This document shows positions 1 to 11,169 of a DNA stretch of 64,000 nucleotides, piece after piece. Positions within the stretch are counted from its first letter, which is position 1. The number at the start of each line of letters is the position of its first letter. Below the pieces are notes generated by a model. That model searched no databases. It was given only the letters and a program-made list of their open reading frames with translations, and was not told where the DNA came from. The translations under genes were made by a program, and so were the position numbers. The DNA is taken from assembly GCA_014058105.1 (NCBI GenBank), contig JACGCM010001655.1, positions 1,736,001-1,800,000 on the forward strand, given 5' to 3'. The stretch comes from Kingdonia uniflora. Its lineage: Eukaryota; Streptophyta; Magnoliopsida; Ranunculales; Circaeasteraceae.

Positions 1-1334
1 AAATACATGGAGATGAAAGTCAAAATAATCCAAATAACAATAACATAAGTTTCCGCAGTGAGAAATAATTACCTTCGATACATTTGGGTCCTTAATTCCA
101 TGGACCCTTATCAGACTTGAGGCAGGCAACTCCCTTGAACTGCACAAGTGCATCTACCACCGAAAAAATCTTACAACTCACTGTAAAAGAAAACACAATG
201 ACTACATCTCGATCGTAATAAAGAAAAGTACTAACTTGTATAACAGGAAATTATAGACTGCATGACGTATGCCCTAGGTTTACCTAAACCATTATATTCA
301 ACATCTTAGGCTCTGTTTGGTACACTGCTAATGATTTCCATCGGAAACATTCCCTGTGATTTAAGCAATTTGCTGACCATTAGATCAGCTAAGCTCTGCA
401 TTCATACATGAATCCAATGGTTGGCATATGCTTAAATCATTGGAAATGTTTCCGATGGGAATCATTAACGGTGTACCAAGTGGAGCCTTAATGCTTAACA
501 AGCTCTAAACCAAACTCCCCTTAGAATTATTCAATAAACCCCATATCATGCTGAGACTTCGCAAACTTTGTGTGCTCAAACTCAATTCATGCTTAGGGTT
601 TTTCATGCTGGACTTCAGAGAAACAATATATTTCTAAGTTTGGTCTAAATCTACAAAATTGTGAAAACCAGAACACTCCAGATCAACAAGTACTAATTTG
701 GGGTTTGTACAATTTGATTTCAATTGCAATTCAAATACTTACATCACTAATTGGGGTGACTTAAAATAATGATATGGAATTGAATCACTCTCAATTGTAA
801 GTCAATTCAACATATTCAAAGCAAACCCTCAGCAAATAGAGACGACGAAGATGGAAAATTTGGTAGTTTTGCTTACCTTCGATGGAGTTATGTGACTTTG
901 ATGATGATTCGGTGACTCTATAAGACTTGGAGGGAGAGAGAGAGAGAAAAAGATCCATAGGGAGAGGAGGGAATCGAACTTGATTGGGGATCAAACATGA
1001 TTCCTCTCTAGTTTCTACCCTTCGTTTCTCCCCAAGTTTCTAAGTTAAGATAAAAGCATCCTCTCCCAAACACATGTCCTCAAAAGTTGGCTAAAACCCA
1101 TCCATGTCAGTCACAATAAAACGACATAGCTATTATTAAATAAATGATGTGAATTAAATTTCACTTTTATGTCAGTACCCAAAGTGACATAATACGAACT
1201 AAACAACGTCACTTTCTAAGATATTGATGTTGTATCCAATCAACTTACGGAAATAATACGCAAAATTGAACTTAGTCAAAATCCTTATAAATGACATTAA
1301 CGAAGTGACATAAAAATATTTTTTTGTTGTAGTG
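1..1334. mobile_element. Right end of a CACTA (En/Spm-like) DNA transposon
   Basis: The stretch ends at 1334 with a T-run followed by GTTGTAGTG, the reverse complement of the CACTACAA terminus typical of CACTA elements. The last 250 bases hold short scattered repeats on both strands built on GTCA/TGACAT (about 1107, 1130, 1173, 1188, 1209, 1293 and 1308), as expected of CACTA subterminal binding repeats. No matching left CACTACAA end is seen, so the element probably begins before the window. I see no transposase coding sequence. The short ORFs near 790-990 are low-complexity and not convincing genes. How far left the element reaches is inference; only the 1100-1334 terminus is directly supported. 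Confidence 0.6.
309..487. mobile_element. Tourist-like (PIF/Harbinger) MITE, 179 bp
   Basis: The element is flanked by TTA on both sides (306-308 and 488-490), the target duplication of PIF/Harbinger elements. Its ends form a long imperfect terminal inverted repeat of about 45-60 bp: the left end starts GGCTCTGTTTGGTACAC and the right end finishes GTGTACCAAGTGGAGCC. Further in, the arms share TAATGATT(T/C)CCATCGGAAACATT. It has no coding capacity, so it would need a transposase from elsewhere. Confidence 0.85.
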
Positions 1335-1463
1335 TATCTACTTCAAGATTTCATCCTCACTTTCGATCAACTACAAAAGAAATTCATCAAGACGTATGCT
1401 CACAACAAAAACAAGGAAGATAATTTATTTTCTATTATTAGTTTTAAACAAGTGTCTCATCTG
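1335..1463 (+). pseudogene. Fragment of Ty3/gypsy gag (capsid region)
   Basis: Read on the plus strand this gives about 42 residues ending in a stop, including LQDFILTFDQLQKKFIKTYA followed by HNKNKED. It matches the capsid stretch of the gag encoded on the minus strand near 49300-49400 in element C (EDFIYTFDQLQKQFIKRYAHNRDKEEN). It therefore belongs to a different retrotransposon copy and orientation than the pol genes just to its right. It sits directly between the CACTA terminus and the integrase end of element A, and is probably rearranged debris. Confidence 0.7.
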
Positions 1464-2770
1464 TAAAGCAGTTTCAGTTGAGCCGTGTTCCATGGATATT
1501 CAAGTTGTATTTCATCTTCAGTCATCAGCCAATAAGTCCCACTATCTATTTTGTTGCTGACAATGTATGACCCTTCCAAGTTTTCTGACAATTTTTCAGA
1601 ATTTTTAGGCCGAGAACTATCTTGGATCCGTCGTAAGACAAGGTCTCCAATACCAAATTTCCATTTTCAAACTTTCTTGTTGTATGCTTTTTTCAATATA
1701 TCATGGTATCGTCCCAAATTCGCAATGGCATTGCCTCTGGTTTTCTCTATCCAATTGAGGTTGCAAAGGAGACCGAGTTCATTCTCTTCGTCTAAAATTT
1801 TTTGTCGACTACTGGGTAGATCGAGGTCCGAAGGTATGACTGGTTCAGTGCCAAAAGCCATCATGAATGGAGTGCAACCTGTTGAGATTCGAGGTGTGGT
1901 ACGGTAAGCCCAGAGAACACTAAGCAATTCATCCACCCATCGTCCTTTCTTGTCGCCGAGACGCTTGCGTAATCCTTATTTGATGCTTTTGTTTATGGCT
2001 TTGGCTTGTCCATTTCCTTGAGGATATTATGGTATGGATGTTGTGAGCTGGATTTTGTATTTATGGAGAAAAGCATGTACTTTGGTGCTTATGAACTGTT
2101 TGCCATTATCGAAGCTTCTCATATGCGGACAACCAAACCTGGTGATTATGTACTCCCAAAAGAATTTGATGACTTTGTTTTCATCAGTATGGAAGAGAGG
2201 AACTGCTTCAACCCATTTTGTGAAGTTATCAGTGGCGACCAGGATAAACCTTTTGTTTCCCGATGTTGGATAGAAAGGTCCAATGATGTCGATTCCCCAT
2301 CATTTGAATGGCTAGAGAACATTGTTAATATGCAAGTCTATGGCTGGGTTTTTGATGTCTTGGGCATAGATTTGGCATTTATAGCATTTTTGAACGAAGT
2401 CTTCGTAGTTCTATCTCATCTTGGACCAATAAAACCCTTGTGTAAAAGCGATTGGGCTAATAATTTTCCTGAAACATGCGCTCCACAGATACCTTCGTGA
2501 AGTTCTTGAATTTGGATTTGAGCTTATTTCTGAGAAATGCATTCGATAAGTTGTCCCCTTCCTGTGATTCGATATAAGATGTGACCTTGAACAGTGAATC
2601 TGGGGTACTTGGCCAGAAGTGATCGAGCTTCTTCTTTGTTACTGGGGAGGATAATGGAGTTGAGGTATGCATAGAATGGTCTTCTCCAGTCTTCAGGATC
2701 ATCATCTTCAGCAATGGTGATCTGGAGTGTTGATACTATATCGAGGCTGGAATACTCAATAATTTAAATT
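1464..2770 (-). pseudogene. Element A integrase, catalytic Glu changed to Lys
   Basis: Integrase inserts retrotransposon cDNA into the genome. From right to left one can read an HHCC-type zinc segment (LHEGICGAH, then CYKCQ), the core with GIDIIGPF (first Asp), SFDNGK (second Asp) and PQGNGQAKAINK, then a C-terminal part with LWAYRTTPR and FGIGDLVLRR. In element B the matching last motif reads AEVINK, so the third catalytic residue, Glu, is Lys here (AAA at about 2003-2005 on the minus strand). Several stops occur (in the zinc segment and before the core). The chain ends at a stop near 1464. Confidence 0.8.
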
Positions 2771-2778
2771 TTTAAAGA

Positions 2779-3288
2779 TCATTTTTCTCTGTCTCCCAGT
2801 ATTACAGCGATGTAAGCTAACGCATCGGCATGTTGATTTTCTTGTCGGGGTAAGTAAGAAATTGTTGCACGTTTAAATTTCTGCATCTTTTCTTCAACCA
2901 GAGCTGCATAATCAACCATTTTTCCCATTGTTTTGAAAGTTTTGTTATAATGATTTTCCACGAGCAAAGAGTCAACGTAAACTGCTACTTCTTCTGCTCC
3001 GAGAGTAAGTGCGAGATCGAGACCGTGTAAGATTCCTTCATATTCGGTCTCATTGTTGGTGGGATTGAAGTTTAGTTTGATAGCTTTTTCGGTTCGATGA
3101 TTGGAAGGCGTGACGAAGACGATGTCAATCCCTGATCTTTGTAGTCCTGCTGATCTGTCTATAAAAACTTGCCAACCTGACCTTTTGGACCATGCGTCTA
3201 GTTCTGCTATAAAGTCATCTGTGAAGATTTCTTCGAGTTCTTCCCAATCGGGGTCTTCGACGGGAAAGTCTGCCAAAAAGTCAGACAC
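2779..3288 (-). pseudogene. Element A RNase H, second (archaeal-like) domain
   Basis: About 169 residues are open. They run from an acidic linker (DFPVEDPDWEELEEIF) into an RNase H fold: FIDRSAGLQ (the usual D-G-S is D-R-S), NNETEYEGILHGL with the catalytic Glu, VYVDSLLV with Asp, and ENQHADALA with His and Asp. An additional RNase H after the normal one is characteristic of Tat-lineage elements. The matching region of element B (about 56330-56800) has the same order and reads TDGSAG at the first motif. Confidence 0.8.
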
Positions 3289-3483
3289 TACATGTCCCTT
3301 GACTGATATTATGGGTTCAAAGGAAATGTCGTATTCTCCAAGGGAAGCAGACCATTGCTAGATTCTTTGAGATTTTTCTTTTTTGGTGAGTACTAGTTTG
3401 AGGGGGTACTTGGTGATGACTTTGATGGGATGAGCTTGAAAGTAGGGATGAAGTTTTTGAGAACTGTAGACAAGAGGGAGTAA

Positions 3484-4560
3484 CTATTTTTCTGTTGTCG
3501 TATACCTTTTTTCAGCAGGCATAAGTATTTTGCTAATAAAATAGATTAGTTTTTCGACTCTGCCATCTTCTCGAATAAGGATAGAACTGATTGAATCTTT
3601 GGTTGTGGGTAAGTACATTGTAAGAGATTCGTCATCAATTGGAGTACTCATTATAGGAGGACACCCCAAGTATCGTTTAAGATCTTGGAAAGCCATCTCA
3701 TAGTCAGGAGTCCAAATGACTTCCTTTTTCTATTTGTTCGAAAGAGGAGTGGGGTTGCCACGAAGGAGGTAAAGGAGTTTGCATCGATCAGGATGACTTT
3801 GAGATGAATCTATGAAGAGCAGCGATTTTGCCTATGAATTTTTGAACGTCTTTTTTTATTCGAGGGGATGGCATTGCCATGAGTACTTTGATTTGTGGGG
3901 GATCAATTTTTATCCCTCTTTTGCTAACCAGATGTCCCAGGAATTTACCAGATGCGACTCCGAATTGACATTTCTCTGGGTGAAGTTTCATTTGGCACTT
4001 GCGAAGGATATCGGAAATGGTTTGGAGGTTACTAGAGTGGTCCTCTCGTTTTAGGCCTTTACAGACCATATCATTGATGTATACTTCCATAATTTTGCTG
4101 AGATGATCTTTGAACATTTTAGTCGTAAGTCTTTGGTAAGTAGCACCTGTATTTTTTAAACCGAAAGGCATTATCGTATAACAGTAGAGACCTTTGTCAG
4201 CGATGAAGGTTGTTTTTTCCTGATCTTCTTCGGCTAGTGGAACCTGGTTATAACCAAAGGCTGCATCCATCATAAAAAGAAGTTCGTGTCCTGCGACTGA
4301 GTCGAGAAGTTACGGAATTAGTGGTAGCGGAAAACTGTTTTTAGGTGTGAACTTGTTAGGTTCTGTGAAGTTAACATAAACCCTTATTTTGTCATTTTTC
4401 TTTGGTACCGCTACGATATTAGAAACCCACTTCGGATATTTAGCTTCCCAAATAAATCCTACCCGATGGAGTTTATCAATTTCTTTGTTTACTGCATCGC
4501 GAAGTCGGGGGGCTAGATTTCGTCATTTTTGAATGATAGCTTTGCTATCTGGAAGGAGGT
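3484..4560 (-). pseudogene. Element A reverse transcriptase and first RNase H
   Basis: The minus strand encodes MMDAAFGYNQVPL, MPFGLKNTGATYQR, MEVYINDMVCKG and EKCQFGVASGKFLGHLVS, which are Ty3-type RT blocks. The catalytic YIDD box is YIND, so one of the paired active-site aspartates is Asn. The connection and first RNase H follow (FQDLKRYLG, IREDGRVEKLIYFISKILMP, EKRYTTTEK). Upstream pieces (about 4290-4560) match the RT N-terminus with stops. It is non-functional as it stands. Confidence 0.83.
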
Positions 4561-4783
4561 TGAGTCGGTGACAAGCGATTAAAGGATCAATGTCAGGCAT
4601 TTCTTGGAAAGTCCAGGCAAAAATGTTGATATTCTTCTTAAGTAGCTATATCATGGCCTTTTTTTTGTCGGTCAAAAATTTAGAGCTGATGAAGGTTGTA
4701 CGCTCTGGGCCATTAACTTCAACAGATTCGACTATCTCGGTGTCATGTTGTTCAAATGTTGTTGATTCTTCTTGCTGTAGTTT

Positions 4784-5209
4784 CTATGCTTTGAGAAGTT
4801 TGATTGTATGAGGGTTGGTTGTGGTATTTTGGCGCATTAGTGCAACTCTTTGGCTGCCCTTGATTTTGTAAATCCCGTGATCTATTGGAAAATGCAACGC
4901 TAGATGATAAGTAAAAGGCACTGCTTTGATTGAATTTAACCAACTTCGTCCTAAAATACCTAAATATTTGGACTCTGCATCGATGACGAGGAATTTTATG
5001 AATGTAGTTTCGAAACCTGCCTGAACTGGTAGAGTGATCACTCCTGTGGCTGATTCTTTTGAAGCATTGAAGCCCGTGATTATTGTTGTTGATGTTTTTA
5101 CAGAATCTATAAGGCCTAGGACTTCAATTGCTCGTCTGATCAATACATCTGTTGCGCTTCCAGTATTGATGAGAAGTGTATGTAAATAGTCCTGTCCAAA
5201 TTTGAGCAT
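4784..5209 (-). pseudogene. Element A aspartic protease
   Basis: The reading frame contains LLINTGSATDVL, the active-site loop of retroviral-type aspartic proteases, where D-T-G is expected; here the catalytic Asp is Asn (AAT). Further on are a flap-like region and KYLGILGRSWLNSIKAVP, the C-terminal block seen in plant gypsy proteases. A piece of the same C-terminal block survives in element B near 54710-54770, next to a deletion. Confidence 0.8.
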
Positions 5210-5284
5210 AATGATGAGAGGGTCATCGTGAGAGTATTTGATGTGGCTTGTGTCACAGTCTTCGAAGGTGATTTTATAAGGACG

Positions 5285-6750
5285 TCATTTTGTTGATTTG
5301 TCCGAGGAGGTCATTTTACAGAAAGATGTAATCCGATTGTCATATTTTCTTTTCTTCCCTTTATCAATCTCAATCTTATACGGGTGGCGAGCTTGCCCTT
5401 GGGCCTGATTTTGCTCTACTTCTTTATTTTTTGCTTCATTCTCTAGGAGCTTTTGGATGTCGACGACATAATTGTGGAGTCTTCCAGCTAATAGGATATG
5501 ATGGAAGATTCGTATAAGGGAGTAGCAGGTGTCAGTCTCATGGCTATGCACATTGTGATACTGACATAGTGGTCTGTTGGGAAAATCAAGAATTGTCTGT
5601 GGTGCACGATAACACTCATCTCCCTTTATCGTCGGCAAGATAGCGGAGAGAGTTGTCATCATTGGCAGCAAAACTGGGACAGGTCTGTCTGGTCTGCCAT
5701 CCCATCTTCTATTGTTGTCGGTATTTCTGTCATATAGTTTAGGCGCTTCAAGAGTGACTGTTCGCTGAGATGGGGCCGAAGATGTTTCTCGAGAATGGAT
5801 TACAGATGAGTTTTTCATCTTATTTTTCTTTGATCCCTCTAGCTCGATGTAGTTACTAACCATATCAATCGTCTAAGTGACTGTACGCGGCTTGTGTAGA
5901 GTTAGTTCTTCTCGAACTTTTGAGTCAATATGGAGGGCGAAGGTGAATGCTGGAACGACAATTTTAGGGTTTGAGTTCCCTATTTTCATTGTTTCATGTA
6001 GAAAGCATTTATAAAAGTTTGCCAAGGTCTCTTTCGTGCCTTATCGAAGTAAAATAAGGAATCAACAGTGATCTCTTACTCTTTGGCATAAGCGTAATTG
6101 GATTTGAAAAGATGCTGCAACTGGCTGAACGTGGTGATGGAGGCCTCTTGAATAGTATAAAACCAACGGAACGGTTCTTCCTTTAGGCTCATGTTGAAGA
6201 GTCTACATAACATGTGGTTGAGTTTGGAATATAATCCAACTGTGGCTTTGAAATGTCGAACATGTGTAAGGGGGTTAGTCAGGCTTACATATTGAATAAA
6301 TTTGGGCATATGGAAATTGTCCGGAATTGGCATAACTTTGAGATGAGGGGAGATGGGGTTTGTCTCAATTTTATCAAGTGCGGATCATCGGCCTGGAATG
6401 CCAGAATTTAAGGCATGGATAATGTTATTGAGGTTGTCCAAGGTGATAAATTGTTGCGGGGGAAATGGTAAGGCTGTAACCTGAGGAACAAAATCTCCCT
6501 ATTCTTCTGGTCCCAACTGATCCATGATCGGTCTTCTTTCAGGTGGAGGAGTTTGATGTCGAGTACATCGACCTCCTTGAGTGGTCGATGCTAGGGATGT
6601 TAAACCAAAATGTCAAGAGGCTCTGTTTGGGTTCCTGGATCAGGATCGAGATATCCGTAGCTCATCTTCCCTTGGTGGATCGTCGCGATAAATTGTTCTT
6701 TATCTATGATCGCTTCCGGCAAGTGGAGGGGACGTTTGTCGACCGGTAAG
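5285..6750 (-). pseudogene. Element A gag
   Basis: Two open blocks are clear. The first (6076-6333) has IPDNFHMPKFIQYVSL, HVRHFKATVGLYSKLNHML and PFRWFYTIQEASITTF, a capsid segment of the plant retrotransposon gag family. The second (5285-5863) has CQYHNVHSHETDTC, a Cys/His nucleic-acid-binding motif typical of this gag family. Between and upstream the frame is broken. The same capsid block recurs in element B around 54475-54700 with very similar residues. Confidence 0.75.
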
Positions 6751-7045
6751 ACGATCTTGCGTTCTCCTCAGTCATTCTATTTATTTCTGATGTATTTGAC
6801 TCTGTTGATCTAAGGCTTTTTGTCGTTCGTCTTTCTCCGTTTAAAGAGCTTGAGCGTGGACACGCTGATCTTCTATTCTTTGGGCTTTTTCTGCGGCCAT
6901 TTCTTGTTAAAGCCCGAGTATGGCACCGTGGAGATCAATAGTTCCTGGTATTTCCTGATCTCTGGCGGTATTGGAATGGCTTCTCAGGTTCATGCTTGTT
7001 ATCGGATGGTGTTTAGATCAGTGATGGTAAAAAATAATGTGGTAA

Positions 7046-7064
7046 TTCCCACAGACGGTGTCAA
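7046..7064 (-). promoter_or_regulatory. Primer-binding site of element A
   Basis: Directly inside the LTR the minus strand reads TTGACACCGTCTGTGGGAA. The matching site in B is TTGGCGTCGTCTGTGGGAA, in F TTGGCACCGTCTGTGGGAA, and in C a slightly worn version. This is where the 3' end of a host tRNA would prime minus-strand cDNA. I do not assign the tRNA species. Confidence 0.75.
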
Positions 7065-7065
7065 T

Positions 7066-7548
7066 TATAGTGGCGTATTTTTCAGAAGGAGAATCTTCGC
7101 CAATACTTGTTTGTAAAGAGGAGGCAATAAGACTACATCAACAAGATTTTATGTGGAAAACTCAGTAAAGGCTGAGAAAAACCACGACCTCGAAGAGAAT
7201 TTTGATGTAAAATCCAGTAAGATACTAGTTATTACACATTTTGGAGTGATGTTGGGTTTTAGAAGTAAGAATAGTAAAAGATTGCCATTTTGTAGAATCT
7301 ATTATCTGCCTGTATTTATAGTTATACAGACAGTTTTACAAAAAGAAATAAATATTATCATATTCCGGAGGAGTGGGCGAACTTTGCGGATCTCTAACAG
7401 TTCTTTCTTGACCAGGCTTCAACGGCTACTTTTGGCAAGTCGAGGACTTATGGAAACTTCTCGAATGATGGCATTCGATCATGTGTGACTGTCTTCAACT
7501 ACGCTTTGTTGGCTTACTCTTGTCGAATCTGGGGAATATGCTACTACA
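7066..7548 (-). repeat. 5' LTR of element A (483 bp)
   Basis: Read on the minus strand it begins TGTAGTAGCATATTCCCC at 7548 and ends CCACTATA at 7066. It aligns through most of its length with the two LTRs of element B, for example the shared block around CTTTGCGGATCTCTAACAG. It has a TATA-like sequence inside an inverted repeat (7306-7333). The terminal bases suggest the original TG...CA ends, with the 3' CA mutated to TA. Confidence 0.85.
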
Positions 7549-8104
7549 AAACCAAAAATAGATGAACATTAGAAAGACACTTGATGGAGTTAATATTACT
7601 ATGGTTCAACATTGGCAAGGTAAACTATATGACAAACATTTAGAAGTATTAAATTCAAAGTAAGAGTGCAGATGGTGTAGAGGTAGTTACAACTCAAGAG
7701 CTTCGGAAGTGTATAACTACGTAAATTGCTTTGTTGAGCAGAAGAAACTCGGTCTTGGAGACAAAACTGGTACAAAGTATATCAATTCTTGGAGTTCAGT
7801 ATTTCTCAATTTAAAGATATACTTTCTTTAATAAATTATGTAATTTTCTTAGCAAACTTAGTCCCTTGACACATGTCTGCACAAACACAAAGCTGCAAAT
7901 ATATTTAGTAAGAAAATTTTAAGTTTCAATTTAAAGGTTTTAACTTATCTCCTTTTCTGCCTTATTTTACGCTTGCCACCTGAAGGTTGGGAATTAGGCT
8001 TGACAATTGTGCTTGGTCACAGCTTTATGTAGGCTATACCCATAGATCAAAGATTCTTTTCTACATTCTACTGTTGTGTCATATGATTTTTTGAAAAAAA
8101 CATA
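7549..8104. other. Unannotated spacer
   Basis: AT-rich sequence between element A and the solo LTR. I find no convincing ORF, repeat or RNA gene. Confidence 0.5.
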
Positions 8105-8109
8105 CCATT

Positions 8110-8715
8110 TGTAGAGAGCTAATCTCGTAGAGTGGAGATTAAACTCTTACACCACTGTGTTTATGCTCGGTTAGGGGTTTTAACAAGAATATTTAATAGA
8201 AATAGGGAAAGCCTCTAAGAGACATACTTGCGTGGAGTCCTAGAATGGTATTCCTCCATGACCTCTAGTGGGGATTTTTAAGGTGAGATTGTATAAATGG
8301 ATGAGATTACAAATATAGGTTCTGGTAGACTAAATCTTCAAAATTTAGAAAGTACTTGAAGGTTGTCAGAGCTTCTCTGGGTGTGCGTGGGGGAAACTTT
8401 TCTCAACCCCTTATTGTAGCTCTCCTTCCCTATTTATAGAAGATTGGAAAGGTGATGTACCATAAAGAGCTCAATTACAAACGTATCCTTATTTTACAAC
8501 TGTTTTGTACTAAAGTCGGTTCTGCCGGAGTTGTCCGCTGAGTTATTTGACTTCGACCAAGAGTTGAGCTGGACTGAAGCATGATTGAAGTTTCAGTGGT
8601 CTCAATGACAGGCTTGTTGAAGTTCTAGTAGATTTGTAAGTACGGTAGGCTTTGCGTCACTCAAGAGTTTTCGAGTATCTGGTTCATTCTCGAAGGTTGC
8701 GAGTAGGCTACTACA
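8110..8715 (-). repeat. Solo LTR (606 bp) with perfect 5-bp target duplication
   Basis: On the minus strand it starts TGTAGTAGCCTACTCGC and ends GCTCTCTACA, with TG...CA ends. It has a TATA-like TATAAATAGGG (plus 8428-8438) about midway. The five bases CCATT flank it on both sides (8105-8109 and 8716-8720). No internal retrotransposon sequence accompanies it, so it most likely remains from LTR-LTR recombination. It is not the same family as the A/B LTRs apart from the first few bases. Confidence 0.8.
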
Positions 8716-8864
8716 CCATTGGTCGGTGCAAAGCATAGTAAAGAGATAGAAACCAAAAGGTTGTATTTAAGATTACATTAAAACCATACATATGATTTCA
8801 TAAAGCAAGAAACTTATGTAAATCAACTTACATACGAAAAACAAAAACAAAATGTTTGCAGCAA

Positions 8865-11169
8865 CTAGATTTCTCGGTGCATCAACTGGCCTACAGTTAT
8901 AGTGTGAAACAACTCCAAATCAAGTACTGTGGACTTCGATAATTCCTGAGATACATGTTTAATGGTTGGCTGAGATTCGGGACTTGCATCTAGACATGAA
9001 AATGCCAGCTTAGCTATAGTAAAAAGTTCATGGCAGGTATGGAGAGTAGGAGGTGAGAGGCGTCCATCCAATATATCTTTCAAGAGAACATTTTGGCATG
9101 TCAACAATGATAATGATGTTAAAGAGGAGATAAGTTCACCGGGATGTTTTCCTATTAATACTTCAGGCGTTAATGCACCAAAGTTATACATGTCACACTT
9201 TTCAGTCACCCTCATCGTGTAAGCTAGCTCTGTCAAAACAGAAACGTAGTATCAGTAATTTCAAGCTCAATTCTAGTTTTTTCAACGAACATTTAGGGTA
9301 AACTTCTTCGGTAAGAGAAAAAGAAAACAAAAGGAGAAAACTAAAAACTGTACCTGGAGCGACATATCCATATGTTCTTGCAAGTTCAGTCTAATTTAGA
9401 CACGAACCTCATACTCTAAATAAAGTAAAATATTATTGCTGGATATATCTCTATGAACTATTGGAGCTGAACAATCATGATGCAAATAAGATAATGCATT
9501 AGCTTGACCTTTGACAATGTTAACTCTCCTGACCCAATCCAACTTCACAGCTTCTTCAATTATATCATCATACACTATGTTCCCATCATAATTCCATACA
9601 CAAAACAAATCCTTCTGTATTTCTCCTTGCTCTTCATTTATTTCCCTCTTATTTCGACAGAAAATGAAGAAAACTCCAGCAGATGCCAGTATAAGAAGAA
9701 GCACTCCTGAAAGAGGAAGTATGACAATAATCAAAACTTTTTGTTTGTTTAACCTTTGCATTGGATTTACTTGTGTCGCATGGCTTCAACCCGGTAACGT
9801 TACCACACAAGCCTTTGTTGTTTTTAAAAACATCGAGTGATGACTCTTGAAAGACTTTGTTGGTAGGAAGGTGGCCTTCCAACTTGTTATTGGAAACATC
9901 AACATATAACAAACTTTTCATGTTCTCAAATGAAGATGGAATGGGATCAGAGAGCATATTATGAGAGAGATTGAGGTTTTCGAACGTTCGCAAACTTCCA
10001 AATTTTGATGGTATACCTCCCGTGAGCTCGTTATGACTAAAATCAAGTAATATATTGAGGGAAATGAGATCGCCAATTTGAGTAGGAATGGAACCATTGA
10101 ATCCACTATTACTCAAGTCTAGGTATAGTAACCCAGAGCATTTCCCTACTTGCTTCGGTATCAGTCCACTAAGATTGTTAAACGACACGTCATGATGATC
10201 TAATTCGGATAAACTTCAAATTTCTCTAGGCAACTGGCCTGAAAGTTTATTGTGGCTCAGGTTTAGGCTTATCAAGGAGTTTAACTTCATCAAATCCTTC
10301 GGAATCTCTCCAACCAGATGATTATCTGAAAGATCCAATTTTCTCAATTGGGTGGACTCTCGAAACTCCGGTGGCATTGAGCCAAAAAATTAATTGCTGG
10401 ATAAACTGAGGGATGTTATTTTGTGACACTCTCCCCAAGTACGTGATAGTTCACCATATAAATTTTTATGGCTCAAATTCATGTAATCCAACTTTGGATA
10501 CACACCAAACGATTATGATATATTGTTAGTGAGTTGATTATTCTCTAGTCTGACTCTAAATAAGCTTGAGCAATTTCTTAAGCCTTTTGGGATGGGACCA
10601 ATGAAGTTGTTGATTTCTGCTGAGAAACATTCAAGTGGTCAACCACGGTATAGATTTTGTGGCAAATTGCTTGAGAATGTGTTGTTAGAGGGGTGTAGGA
10701 TTTTTAAAATTTTTAAGTTTCTTATATGTGGAAGAATGGAACCAGAGAGATGATTCTCAGAGAGGCTTAAAAAAGTTAGGTTGCTCAAATTACCTAAGGA
10801 AGCGAGAATGGTTCCCATGAGATTATTAGTTCGAAGTGATAATGTAATAAGAGATACCAATTTTCCTATTTCTAAAGGGATGAAACCATCGAGTTGATTG
10901 TCTAATAAAACCAAGTCATGCAACTTTGTTAGATTACCTACAGTTGAGGGGATGGAACCTGTTAAAAGATTCGTCTATAGATATAGTCCCTACAAATTAA
11001 ACAAATTCCCTACTTCTGAAGGTATGGAGCCATATAGCCTATTCTAGTCTATAACTAGAAGGAAGAGATTAGTCAATAGACCAATATCCCTTAGAATTTC
11101 CCCTGACAGTGCATTATTAAAGAATATGAGTGATGTATTTTGGGAAAGGTTTGCGATATGTGCCAGGAT
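8865..11169 (-). pseudogene. LRR receptor-like kinase pseudogene, 3' part (LRRs, TM, partial kinase)
   Basis: The minus strand encodes at least a dozen 24-residue leucine-rich repeats (e.g. LDLSSNELxGxIP-like units such as NLSHNMLSDPIPSSFENMKS), a cap with GLCGN, a membrane segment (VLIIVILPLSGVLLLILA), then kinase pieces: VHRDISSNNILL (catalytic loop), GYVAPELAYTMRVTEKCDMY (P+1 region) and a C-terminal lobe ending at 8865. A kinase intron is recognisable: exon ends 9354, next begins 9229, joining ...GYVAP to ELAY. The type resembles MIK2-like plant receptor kinases. Large parts are missing: the whole ATP-binding lobe is skipped (VYDDIIEEAVKLDW joins what should be about 90 residues apart) and the DFG/activation segment is absent. 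Several in-frame stops and frameshifts occur. It continues at 15979-16265 beyond element F. Confidence 0.85.

Larger units (their letters stand above)
1464..7548 (-). mobile_element. Ty3/gypsy (Tat-like) LTR retrotransposon A, 3'-truncated
   Basis: Reading right to left it carries a 5' LTR (7066-7548), a primer-binding site, gag, protease, reverse transcriptase, RNase H and integrase. The integrase C-terminus is reached near 1464, and the 3' untranslated region and 3' LTR are missing. Its LTR and proteins closely resemble those of element B at 53262-63906. There are many stops and frameshifts, so it is a dead copy. Order PR-RT-RH-IN identifies Ty3/gypsy; the Tat-like assignment rests on the primer-binding site, gag type and similarity to B and C, which carry antisense ORFs. 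Confidence 0.88.

Noticed and set aside
3812..4054. Plus-strand ORFs opposite the element A pol genes (also 1551-1907, 2006-2500, 3101-3361)
   Set aside because: Shadows of the minus-strand integrase, RNase H and RT; no motifs of their own.
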